From assembly GCA_964569715.1 (NCBI GenBank), contig CAZMUD010000033.1:1-13499 (forward strand): a stretch of 13,499 bases of DNA, given 5' to 3'. The position numbers and the translations under genes were made by a program. The notes beneath the pieces are model-generated. The model saw only the letters and a program-made list of their open reading frames with translations, searched no databases and was not told the DNA's origin. This document shows positions 7,177 to 13,499 of this stretch, piece after piece; within the stretch, counting starts at the first letter, position 1, and every line of letters starts with the position of its first letter. Origin of the DNA: CAZMUD01 sp964569715 (GTDB lineage Bacteria; Chloroflexota; Dehalococcoidia; Dehalococcoidales; UBA2162).

Positions 7177-8310
7177 ATGAACTTCACTCTTTCTGAAGAA
7201 CAGGAAATGCTAAAGAAGATGGCTCGTGATTTCCTGGCCGAAAAATGCCCCAAAATACTGGTTAGAGAAATGGAGGAGGATGAGAAGGGCTACTCACCAG
7301 ACCTGTGGCGAGAAATGGCAGGGTTGGGCTGGATGGGGCTGGTATTCCCTGAAGAGTATGGTGGTAGCGGTATGAGCTTTCTTGACTTATCGGTGCTGCT
7401 GGAGGAAATGGGGCGAGCTTGTCTGCCTGGTCCTTTCTTCTCGACGGTGCTTCTTGGTGGTTTGCCTATTCTCGATGCTGGCAATGAGGAGCAAAAACAG
7501 AAATACTTACCCCAGATAGCCAGCGGTGAAGCAATCTTCACTCTTGCCTTAACTGAAGCCAGTGCCCGATATGATGCTGCCTCAATTGCAGTTAAGGCGG
7601 TTGCCGATAAGGGTGCCTATGTTATTAATGGCAGCAAGCTCTTCGTTCCCGATGCCCATATTGCTGATTATTTACTATGCGTGGCTAGAACTAATGAACA
7701 GGTAGAAGCTGAAAACGGGATTACCATCTTTATAGTAGATGCCGAAAGCCCGGGCATAAGCTATACGGTTCTGAAAACCATCGCCGGCGATAAGCTATGT
7801 GAGGTGGTTTTTGACCAGGTGAGAGTAGCTGGGGAGAACATTTTGGGTCAGTTAGACCAGGGGTGGAGTGTGGCGCGGAGGGTGATAGAACAGGCGGCAG
7901 TGGCCAAATGCTGTGGAATGCTTGGTGGCATACAGCGGGTGTTAGAGATGACCGTTGATTATGCCAAGGAAAGGAAGCAGTTTGACCGCCCGATTGGTAG
8001 TTTCCAGGTCATACAGCACTACTGCGCCGATATGGCGACTGATGTCGATGGCTCAAGGTTCAGCACCTACCAAGCAGCTTGGAGGCTAAGCGAAAGGCTT
8101 CCCTGCGCTAGAGAAGTGGCTATAGCTAAGGCGTGGATGGGTGAGGCCTATGGTCGGGTTATCACCCTGGCACACCAAATTCATGGTGCTATTGGCTGCA
8201 CTATTGACCATGACTTGCAATTCTACACCAGACAGGGTAAGGCTGCCGAGCTTACCTTCGGTGATGGTGATTTCTACCGGGAGATAGTAGCGCAGGAAAT
8301 GGGGTTATAA
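7177..8310 (+). CDS. Acyl-CoA dehydrogenase homologue lacking a catalytic glutamate, probable partner subunit
   Basis: 377-residue acyl-CoA dehydrogenase-fold protein, start ATG preceded by a strong AGGAGGT site. The N-terminal helices and EEYGGSGM (60-66) are normal, but the flavin loop usually written EPxAGSD is changed to EASARYD (127-133). The usual YEGT base is replaced by FGDG (F361). The alternative base on the internal helix is an alanine by my alignment, within VIEQAAVAKCCG. No catalytic base can therefore be pointed to. Such subunits are known from mycobacterial FadE28, which forms a heterotetramer with catalytic FadE29. Its neighbour at 5737 keeps the FadE29-type base, so a mixed complex is a reasonable inference. 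The stop TAA at 8308 lies in the palindrome TTATAA, which also supplies the ispH stop on the other strand. Confidence 0.88.
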   Translation: MNFTLSEEQEMLKKMARDFLAEKCPKILVREMEEDEKGYSPDLWREMAGLGWMGLVFPEEYGGSGMSFLDLSVLLEEMGRACLPGPFFSTVLLGGLPILDAGNEEQKQKYLPQIASGEAIFTLALTEASARYDAASIAVKAVADKGAYVINGSKLFVPDAHIADYLLCVARTNEQVEAENGITIFIVDAESPGISYTVLKTIAGDKLCEVVFDQVRVAGENILGQLDQGWSVARRVIEQAAVAKCCGMLGGIQRVLEMTVDYAKERKQFDRPIGSFQVIQHYCADMATDVDGSRFSTYQAAWRLSERLPCAREVAIAKAWMGEAYGRVITLAHQIHGAIGCTIDHDLQFYTRQGKAAELTFGDGDFYREIVAQEMGL

Positions 8311-9159
8311 TGCCATAGCTTCTAGTTTTGCCAGTACCTCATTTATACTTTCTTCGGCGGTAGAAGCACCGCTGGTTACGCCTATGTGGTGGTGACCTTG
8401 AAGCCAGGAGGATTGAATTTCCTCTGCAGTTTCAACTAGGTATGTCTCAGTAGCCGTAGCACATAACTCGGCAAGACGATTGGTGTTAGCGCTGGTATGA
8501 CTACCGATAACGAGCATCAGTTCCACTCTATTAGCTAACTCCAGAGCTGCTTGCTGACGTTCTCTGATGTCATGACATATAGTATCGATGATGCGAAACT
8601 CAGCATCTTTAACCAAGGCCGAATCAATGAGTTTCTTTACAAATTCGGTAAAACGAGCTGGTATCTGAGTCGTCTGGGATAGAACACCTAAACGGTGGGG
8701 TAAATGCTCAAATGTGGCGGTAAAGTTCTCATCTAGCGTAGCTACTCCTTTGTCGTTGGCCCAACCGAGAATACCCCTGACCTCAGGGTGGCTGGCATCT
8801 CCGTATATAATAACCAGAAAACCAGACCTGGCTAATCGGCGAGCTGCGACCTGAGCTCGGTGAACAAAGGGACAGGTAGTGTCGATTATCTCAGTGTGCC
8901 GAGCCCGAATCTCGTCTTCTAGCTGTGGGCTCACCCCGTGAGCACCAATAGCCACCGTGTTACCCTGTATATCATCCACATTGTTGGCTACCCTGACACC
9001 AATATCAGCCAGTCTTTTCATTACCTGTCGGTTATGAACAACAGCTCCTAATGCCTCCACGCTGCCACGCTTACGGGCAACCTTCTCTAGGGTATCAATG
9101 GCTCGTCTGACCCCGAAGCAAAAGCCTATTCCAGCCGCTTTTTCAACCCTTAGTGCCAT
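8305..9159 (-). CDS. ispH: 4-hydroxy-3-methylbut-2-enyl diphosphate reductase
   Basis: Last enzyme of the MEP pathway: it reduces HMBPP to IPP and DMAPP with a [4Fe-4S] cluster and electrons from ferredoxin or flavodoxin. All key residues are present. C14 (GFCFGV), C96 (DTTCPF) and C195 (DTICHD) are the cluster ligands. H42, H74 (GAHGVSP), H124 and E126 (ASHPEV) and T164 (SQTTQ) are the substrate and proton-relay residues, all within a few positions of the E. coli numbering. At 284 residues it is slightly short of E. coli IspH but complete. ATG 9159 lies inside the end of plsC (10-base overlap), with AAGGA as ribosome-binding site, so the two are translationally coupled. It converges on the acyl-CoA dehydrogenase at 7177 with a 6-base overlap. 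Confidence 0.97.
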   Translation of the reverse strand: MALRVEKAAGIGFCFGVRRAIDTLEKVARKRGSVEALGAVVHNRQVMKRLADIGVRVANNVDDIQGNTVAIGAHGVSPQLEDEIRARHTEIIDTTCPFVHRAQVAARRLARSGFLVIIYGDASHPEVRGILGWANDKGVATLDENFTATFEHLPHRLGVLSQTTQIPARFTEFVKKLIDSALVKDAEFRIIDTICHDIRERQQAALELANRVELMLVIGSHTSANTNRLAELCATATETYLVETAEEIQSSWLQGHHHIGVTSGASTAEESINEVLAKLEAMAL

Positions 9160-9800
9160 CTACTTTCCTTATCTGCATAGATTCCCCGATATTCTATAGG
9201 GAGAAGCTCAGCTATATGTCCCATGATAAAGTTGGTGAGCTCAGCAAGCTCTGTCTTAGACAATTTACTATTAACCGGCGGCAGATGGAAGGGCTGACCG
9301 ATATTAACCGTTATCTGAGGGCGACGCAACCACCAAGTTGCACCCTTAATTCTTTCTGTGCCGGTGATGGCTACAGGAAGAACGGGAGCACCACTGTGCA
9401 AGGCTACTAACGCCGAGCCGGAGAAAGCAGGCTGTAGTTGAGCGTTCTTGCTCCTCCTTGCCTCGGGGAACATGACTAAGGCCAGACCATCACTCAAAAC
9501 TCTCTCTGCTTCACGCATTGCCTTCCTGTCCAGTTGCCCTCGGTGTACCGGAAAGGCACCAAAGCTGCCTATGAAGTAGCTTGAGAATCTGGACCGGAAT
9601 AGCTCCTCCTTGGCCATAAATATCGCTTTTCGACCAAGGCTAACGGCAACTAGCGGCGAGTCAGCCAGATTAAGATGGTTAGCTACCACCAGCATGGGTC
9701 CTTGGTTGGGAATGTTCTCTCTGCCCTTGACCTGCCAGCGGGTCAACAGGAGCAGTAGTATCCTCACCAGTAGTCTGCCAACATAATAAAACCAGGGCAC
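9150..9800 (-). CDS. plsC: 1-acyl-sn-glycerol-3-phosphate acyltransferase (PlsC/LPLAT family)
   Basis: Membrane-associated acyltransferase that should add the second acyl chain to lysophosphatidic acid. From the GTG at 9800 it is 216 residues. The hydrophobic run near residues 10-20 (VRILLLLLT) is the membrane anchor. NHLNLAD gives the HX4D catalytic motif (H42 and D47 in this numbering), FPEARRS is motif III and VLPVAI motif IV. Motif III usually reads EGTRS; the GT to AR change is unusual but its arginine remains. I chose GTG 9800 because AGGGGTGG precedes it by a few bases and because the upstream TTG at 9839 overlaps the predicted -10 box and has no ribosome-binding site. It overlaps ispH by 10 bases. 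The family is clear; the exact acyl acceptor is assumed. Confidence 0.87.
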   Translation of the reverse strand: MPWFYYVGRLLVRILLLLLTRWQVKGRENIPNQGPMLVVANHLNLADSPLVAVSLGRKAIFMAKEELFRSRFSSYFIGSFGAFPVHRGQLDRKAMREAERVLSDGLALVMFPEARRSKNAQLQPAFSGSALVALHSGAPVLPVAITGTERIKGATWWLRRPQITVNIGQPFHLPPVNSKLSKTELAELTNFIMGHIAELLPIEYRGIYADKESRWH

Positions 9801-9838
9801 TATTCCACCCCTATAGAAGAAGGAATTGGTAATTGACA

Positions 9839-9868
9839 ATTATAGCTTATAGCTAATGATAAAGACAA
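9839..9868 (-). promoter_or_regulatory. Predicted sigma70-type promoter for plsC-ispH
   Basis: On the minus strand -35 TTGTCT (9868-9863) is followed after 18 bases by a perfect -10 TATAAT (9844-9839). Transcription would begin near 9832, about 32 bases before the GTG start of plsC. Confidence 0.55.
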
Positions 9869-9885
9869 CCAAGTGTGGTATGATT

Positions 9886-9896
9886 GTTTGTCAAAC
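9886..9896. promoter_or_regulatory. Small palindrome between divergent promoters, possible operator
   Basis: GTTTG-T-CAAAC is a perfect 5-base inverted repeat around one base. It lies midway between the -35 boxes of the predicted plsC and lacD promoters. An 11-base palindrome can arise by chance, so regulator binding is only a suggestion. Confidence 0.25.
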
Positions 9897-9910
9897 TTAA
9901 AAGTAGTGCC

Positions 9911-9939
9911 TTGATTAAATTTGCCCTTTGTCCCATAAT
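9911..9939 (+). promoter_or_regulatory. Predicted sigma70-type promoter for the lacD-kinase operon
   Basis: -35 TTGATT (9911-9916), 17-base spacer, -10 CATAAT (9934-9939, five of six consensus). Transcription would start near 9946. The resulting leader of about 138 bases contains the palindromic repeat at 9965-10027 and its partial copy. Confidence 0.45.
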
Positions 9940-9964
9940 ATCGGCAATATCCGAGAGGGAAGTA

Positions 9965-10027
9965 TGTCACCCTGAGCGAAGTGAAGGGTCTCGGAGATTC
10001 TTCGTTGCTTCGCTTCTCAGAATGACA
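9965..10027. repeat. Dispersed palindromic repeat (REP/MITE-like)
   Basis: A 63-base element with imperfect inverted ends: TGTCACCCTGAG at the left and CTCAGAATGACA at the right. Inner segments GAGCGAAG and CTTCGCTT can also pair, so the RNA should fold into a long hairpin. The wording (CCCTGAGCGAAG.GAAGGGTCTC, CAGAATGACA) is familiar to me as a repeat scattered through intergenic regions of many uncultured bacterial genomes, including Chloroflexota. It has no coding capacity. No target-site duplication is evident. Confidence 0.65.
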
Positions 10028-10044
10028 TGGGGATAATAAGCTGA

Positions 10045-10061
10045 CGCTCCCCAGAATGACA
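10045..10061. repeat. Partial second copy of the palindromic repeat's right end
   Basis: These 17 bases match 10011-10027 at 15 positions, with a 34-base period. Only the right end of the repeat is duplicated, as if a second element had been truncated by recombination or slippage. Confidence 0.5.
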
Positions 10062-10083
10062 GTAGGCTGGACGGTAGGGAAAT

Positions 10084-11079
10084 ATGAAGAGCTTAACCGT
10101 TGGCAAGATAAGAGGTCTGCAACAGATTGCTAATCCAGATGGCATCTTTGCTATGTGTGCTATGGACCACCGTGGGTCGTTACGCAGCATGATTGACGAA
10201 GAGAGCCCGGGGGAAGTCGACTATAAAGAAATGGTTGAGCGCAAGTTGGAACTGTGCTCCAGCCTGGCTAAATATGCCAGTGCTGTGCTACTTGACCCTA
10301 TATTTGGTGCTGCTCAATGCATAAGTCATGGTGTCTTACCCAAGAGCACCGGACTCCTGGTTAGTATAGAAGCCTCCGGCTATAGTGGCGGGAAGGAGCA
10401 TCGTTTGACCAAGTTGCTGAGCGATTGGAGTGTTGAGAAAATTAAGCGAATGGGTGCCTCGGCAATAAAGATTCTGGTCTACTACCGTCCAGATTTGAAA
10501 CAGTTGGCTGACCAGCAATTGGACACGGTGAATATGGTAGCTAAGGAATGTATAAAATATGACCTTCCCTTCCTGGTAGAACCAAAGAGCTATCCTGTCG
10601 GTAACGAAGTTAATAGCCCACAGGAGTTTGCCGACCTGAAGGAACAGTTAGTGATTAGAGCTGCCCGGGATATCACTGCCTTACCGATAGATGTGCTAAA
10701 GGCTGAGTTTCCCGCTGATTTATCTAATAAAAAGGATAAACCTGAAGTGATTGAGCTCTGTCATCAGTTAGATATATCATCTCAGGTTCCGTGGGTCATT
10801 CTCAGTGCTGGCGTAGATTTTGAGCTCTTTTGCCAGCAGGTAGAAATCGCCTGCCAGGCTGGGGCATCAGGCTTCCTAGGTGGTCGTGCTATCTGGCAGG
10901 AAGCAATGTATATTGATGATGCACGGGAAAGGGTAAAATATCTATCAACTGTAGGGGCAGATAGACTGAAGAGACTAAACGAGATAGCCAGCAAGTATGC
11001 TGTGCCCTGGTACAAGAAGTTCGGGGCAGTTGCCCATGAACTGACTCACATATCAGAAAGGTGGTATCAAGAATATTAA
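10084..11079 (+). CDS. lacD: Tagatose-1,6-bisphosphate aldolase-type class I aldolase (LacD family)
   Basis: Class I (Schiff-base) aldolase of 331 residues, near the usual LacD length. It should cleave tagatose 1,6-bisphosphate, and probably fructose 1,6-bisphosphate because LacD enzymes are lax about C4, to glyceraldehyde 3-phosphate and dihydroxyacetone phosphate. AMDHRGSL (26-33) holds the active-site aspartate D28. K129 in AIKILVYY, E166 in LVEPKSYP and K206 in DVLKAEFP match the LacD active site; K206 is the Schiff-base lysine (K205 in streptococcal LacD as I recall). LSAGVDFELF and GASGFLGGRAIW form the phosphate-binding end of the barrel. ATG 10084 follows TAGGGAAAT, a usable site. The kinase gene starts 15 bases after the stop, so both are one operon. 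No lacAB or phosphotransferase genes are visible nearby, so the lactose/galactose role of the namesake is not implied. Confidence 0.87.
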   Translation: MKSLTVGKIRGLQQIANPDGIFAMCAMDHRGSLRSMIDEESPGEVDYKEMVERKLELCSSLAKYASAVLLDPIFGAAQCISHGVLPKSTGLLVSIEASGYSGGKEHRLTKLLSDWSVEKIKRMGASAIKILVYYRPDLKQLADQQLDTVNMVAKECIKYDLPFLVEPKSYPVGNEVNSPQEFADLKEQLVIRAARDITALPIDVLKAEFPADLSNKKDKPEVIELCHQLDISSQVPWVILSAGVDFELFCQQVEIACQAGASGFLGGRAIWQEAMYIDDARERVKYLSTVGADRLKRLNEIASKYAVPWYKKFGAVAHELTHISERWYQEY

Positions 11080-11094
11080 AATCGGAGAAGTGCC

Positions 11095-12066
11095 ATGATT
11101 GCTACTATTACCCTCAACCCCTCCCTGGATGAACATATTACGGTGCACGGACTGGTGGTGGAGGAGGCTAACCGGTGGGACAGACTGCGTCGCTATGCTG
11201 GAGGCAAAGGTATAGCTGTGTCTCGGGCTATTCATGAGATGCATGGCGTAAGTATTGCCTATGGATTCATAGGTGGTCCTAATGGCAGAGTGGTGGAAAT
11301 ATTGCTTGACGAAGAGGGGGTGCTATTCAGTTTCACCCCGATTAAGGAGGAAACACGCACCAATTTTATTATTACCGATACCAAAACTTCCCAGCAAACG
11401 AGAATTGACGCCCCCGGCCCCCATATTTCAACTAGAGAACTGGAGAGGTTCGCTAGAAAATTGAGGACACTTCACCCTAGCCCGGCCTTAATAGCTGCCG
11501 GCGGTAGTGCACCGCCCGGTGTTCCGGTTAGTATCTATTATGACGTAGTTATGGAGGCTAAGGGTTTCGGTGTAAGAACCATCCTGGACTCTGCAGGTCG
11601 GTGGTTAGAAGAGGGAATAAGAGCTAAGCCCTACCTTATCAAGCCTAATGTCCACGAGGCTGAGGTACTGCTGGGGAGGGAACTGCCTACCGAAGAGGCA
11701 ATCGTTGAAGCGGCTCTTGACTTGGTGGAAATGGGCATTGAAGTGGCAGTCATCTCCAGAGGCAAAGAGGGCGTTATTGCTGCCACTAAGGGGAGCCTTT
11801 TTAAGGCAGTCCCGCCTCCAGTAAAGGTGCGGAGCGCTGTGGGGGCTGGTGACTGCACTATAGCTGGACTAGCCTTAAAGCTAGCTCATAGAAGGTCATT
11901 GATAGAAGCCTGCCGATTGGCGGTAGCTATGGGCACTGCTGCCGTGTTAACACCCGGTACTGAGTTGTGCCGTAGAGCCGATGTGGAAAGACTGCTACCG
12001 CAAGTCAAAGCCTGGAATATACCAGCCAAGCAGCGGGCGAAAGCATTCTTCACTGCCAGTAGCTAG
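11095..12066 (+). CDS. PfkB-family hexose-phosphate kinase (1-phosphofructokinase / tagatose-6-phosphate kinase type)
   Basis: Ribokinase-fold kinase of 323 residues in the FruK/LacC subgroup. The N-terminal TLNPSLDEHI (6-15) replaces the usual TLNPALD. GGKGIAVSRAI (36-46) is the first PfkB signature, TRTNFIITD (88-96) and DAPGPHIS the sugar-phosphate site, and KPNVHEAE (183-190) the subgroup motif. GAGDCTIAG carries the catalytic base D253 and the anion hole. It should use ATP to phosphorylate fructose 1-phosphate, fructose 6-phosphate or tagatose 6-phosphate; sequence does not separate these, but co-transcription with a LacD aldolase favours the bisphosphate that LacD cleaves. GGAGAAG precedes the ATG. 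After residue 300 it has a basic tail (KQRAKAF) of unknown role. The stop converges on the feoB side with a short gap. Confidence 0.85.
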   Translation: MIATITLNPSLDEHITVHGLVVEEANRWDRLRRYAGGKGIAVSRAIHEMHGVSIAYGFIGGPNGRVVEILLDEEGVLFSFTPIKEETRTNFIITDTKTSQQTRIDAPGPHISTRELERFARKLRTLHPSPALIAAGGSAPPGVPVSIYYDVVMEAKGFGVRTILDSAGRWLEEGIRAKPYLIKPNVHEAEVLLGRELPTEEAIVEAALDLVEMGIEVAVISRGKEGVIAATKGSLFKAVPPPVKVRSAVGAGDCTIAGLALKLAHRRSLIEACRLAVAMGTAAVLTPGTELCRRADVERLLPQVKAWNIPAKQRAKAFFTASS

Positions 12067-12089
12067 GGGTCGCCATAATTACCAGTCTG

Positions 12090-12161
12090 CTATAAGATTA
12101 GGTTCAATGCTCCCCCAACCAGCAGGGCAGCGACAATCATTATTCCCGCCGCTTTGAGCAT
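12090..12161 (-). CDS. Possible 23-residue hydrophobic membrane peptide downstream of feoB
   Basis: A short open frame begins at ATG 12161 with GGAG 8 bases upstream, an ideal spacing, and ends at TAG 12090. The peptide starts MLKAAGIM and ends NLIL; nearly all of it is Ala, Val, Leu, Ile and Gly with a single lysine near the N-terminus, so it would make one membrane helix with the N-terminus inside. It starts 34 bases after the feoB stop on the same strand. Small membrane peptides are known partners of larger transporters (for example KdpF in the Kdp pump). I do not recognise the family. It could also be chance, since short frames are common, but the good ribosome site and composition argue for translation. 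Confidence 0.4.
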   Translation of the reverse strand: MLKAAGIMIVAALLVGGALNLIL

Positions 12162-12195
12162 ATTTATAACTCCAAGTTCCCCCCTTGTGTTTTGT

Positions 12196-13499
12196 CTAAC
12201 TTATAAAGAGGCTCCCAATTTGGAAGATGAGGGTGGCGGCTATCCAGGCAACTACTGTGGTGTAGAGAGCAGCAAACCCGGCCCACTTCCAGGAGTTAGT
12301 CTCGCCTCTGATAGCACCTATAGCAGCAACACATGGGACATAGAGTAAACAGAAGACCATAAAGGCGAAGGCAATAAGTGGCGTCCAGCCAAGCTGGGCA
12401 GCGATAGCACCGCCTAAGATTCCTTCCTCAACAGCAAATATAGCGCCCATAGTCCCAACTACCACCTCTTTAGCCAGAAAGCCGAATAGCAGGCTGACCG
12501 CTGCCTGCCACTGACCGAAGCCGCAGGGAGCAAATATGGGAGCAATAAAGCCGCCGATATGACCTATCACGCTATTGGCGCTGGCGTACTCCACTCCCCA
12601 AGGCAAGCTACTAAGTAGCCAGACCAGCACCACTACACCAAAGATGATGGTTCCTGCCTTCCTTAAGAACAAGCTCCCCCGCTCCCACATGTGCACCACC
12701 ACCCCGGTGACAGTAGGCAGGCGGTAAGGGGGTAACTCCATAACGAAATGGCCGCTGGGCCCCTTAAGGATACTCTTACGGAGTACCAGCGCCATGATGA
12801 TAGCGACGATAATTCCGATGATGTACATAGAGAAGACCACCAGCCCCTGGTAAGCAGTGAAAAAGGCAGCCGCCAGGAGCACGAAGATGGGGAGCCTGGC
12901 GCCGCAGGACATAAAAGGGTTTATCAGGATGGTAGTCAGCCTGTCCTTGGGGTTCTCTATGGTACGACAGGCCATAATCCCCGGAATATTGCAGCCAAAG
13001 CCCAAAATCATGGGAATAAAGGAACGGCCGTGAAGACCGACTTTGTGCATCACCCGGTCCATAACGAAGGCAGCCCGAGCCATATAGCCGCAGTCCTCCA
13101 AGACGGCAATGGCGATAAATAGCAGGAATATTGGCGGAATAAAGATGAGCACTGAGCCGAGGCCACCAATAATACCATCAGCCAATAGCGAGCCTAACCA
13201 GTCTGGGGAAACGCCTGAAGCATATCCCCCCAGCCAGCCAAAGAATCCGTCAATCCAGTCCATAAACGGTGCCGATAGAGTGAAGACGAACTGAAACACG
13301 CCGTACATTATCGCTAGAAACAGAGGAATACCAAGCCAGCGGTTAACCACTACCTTATCAATGTTATCGGAAAGGGTAAGCCTCTCAACGGGGGGTTTCT
13401 TTAGCACGTCTTTAAGGAGTCCGCTGATGAAGCCATATCTCCTCTCTGCAATCACAGTTTCAGCTTCATCACCAAAAATCCTCTTGAGATGGGCAATAC
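12196..13499 (-). CDS. feoB: Ferrous iron transport protein B, C-terminal membrane part (5' end outside window)
   Basis: About 433 codons of FeoB, open to the window edge at 13499, so the N-terminal G-protein domain and the start codon lie outside. The visible part begins IAHLKRIFGD and RRYGFISGLL, the linker after the GTPase and helical domains, then the membrane core with two Gate (nucleoside-recognition) domains. GFGCNIPGIMACRTIE and NPFMSCGARLPIF carry the conserved cysteines, and GFLAKEVVVGTMG is the second Gate motif; several hydrophobic segments follow up to IFQIGSLFIS at the end. FeoB moves Fe2+ into the cell, which suits an anoxic habitat. A GTG at 13455 lies in frame, but the conserved upstream linker shows it is not the start. 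A small membrane peptide frame follows 34 bases downstream. Confidence 0.93.
   Translation of the reverse strand, partial: IAHLKRIFGDEAETVIAERRYGFISGLLKDVLKKPPVERLTLSDNIDKVVVNRWLGIPLFLAIMYGVFQFVFTLSAPFMDWIDGFFGWLGGYASGVSPDWLGSLLADGIIGGLGSVLIFIPPIFLLFIAIAVLEDCGYMARAAFVMDRVMHKVGLHGRSFIPMILGFGCNIPGIMACRTIENPKDRLTTILINPFMSCGARLPIFVLLAAAFFTAYQGLVVFSMYIIGIIVAIIMALVLRKSILKGPSGHFVMELPPYRLPTVTGVVVHMWERGSLFLRKAGTIIFGVVVLVWLLSSLPWGVEYASANSVIGHIGGFIAPIFAPCGFGQWQAAVSLLFGFLAKEVVVGTMGAIFAVEEGILGGAIAAQLGWTPLIAFAFMVFCLLYVPCVAAIGAIRGETNSWKWAGFAALYTTVVAWIAATLIFQIGSLFIS

Noticed and set aside
9801..9839. N-terminal extension of PlsC to the TTG at 9839
   Set aside because: The TTG overlaps the predicted -10 box, lacks a ribosome site, and homology begins near the GTG at 9800, which has AGGGGTGG upstream.
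10011..10061. Two similar 17-base units with a 34-base period, as in a tiny CRISPR array
   Set aside because: Only two imperfect units, part of a dispersed palindromic repeat, with no spacer pattern or cas genes.
12748..13122. 124-codon plus-strand open frame opposite feoB
   Set aside because: Shadow of the feoB coding strand; composition is that of an antisense frame and no ribosome site or homology is visible.
13453..13455. GTG as a start codon for a shortened FeoB lacking the G domain
   Set aside because: The frame stays open upstream to the window edge and encodes the conserved FeoB linker, so the gene simply continues beyond the window.

Overview
The window looks like a piece of the chromosome of an anaerobic bacterium. 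It is bacterial because it carries IspH of the MEP isoprenoid pathway and a PlsC-type acyltransferase. Anaerobic life is suggested by an electron-transfer flavoprotein with a fused two-cluster ferredoxin domain, a radical SAM enzyme and a FeoB ferrous-iron transporter. Several acyl-CoA dehydrogenases, a racemase/CoA-transferase-type protein, a LarA-like remnant and a dispersed palindromic repeat fit uncultured Chloroflexota (Dehalococcoidia-like) genomes. That taxonomic guess is inference from gene style and was not tested.

Layout. (1) 55-1047 (+): radical SAM protein. (2) 4225-1059 (-): acyl-CoA dehydrogenase, etfB, etfA with ferredoxin domain; this order matches the caffeyl-CoA reductase operon carCDE of Acetobacterium woodii. 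(3) 4226-4474: divergent control region with two back-to-back sigma70-type promoters whose -35 boxes lie in a perfect 8-bp inverted repeat. (4) 4475-8310 (+): alpha-methylacyl-CoA racemase-like protein (probable CTG start), acyl-CoA dehydrogenase, a collapsed larA-like pseudogene, and a second acyl-CoA dehydrogenase lacking the catalytic glutamate. (5) 9800-8305 (-): plsC and ispH, overlapping. (6) 9801-10083: second divergent control region with two promoters, a small palindrome and a dispersed repeat in the lacD leader. (7) 10084-12066 (+): LacD-type aldolase and PfkB-type sugar-phosphate kinase. (8) 13499-12090 (-): 3' part of feoB, then a possible 23-residue membrane peptide.

How the genes may work together. 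The two acyl-CoA blocks flanking 4226-4474 look like one locus for oxidising or reducing acyl-CoA thioesters: activation or epimerisation by the racemase/CoA-transferase homologue, alpha,beta-dehydrogenation by the dehydrogenases, and electron exchange through the ferredoxin-fused ETF. The plus-strand dehydrogenases may form one mixed complex in which only the first subunit carries the catalytic base. The lacD/kinase pair would phosphorylate a ketohexose phosphate and cleave the bisphosphate to triose phosphates. No complete mobile element, CRISPR array, rRNA or tRNA was seen, and no gene-free stretch exceeds 300 bases.
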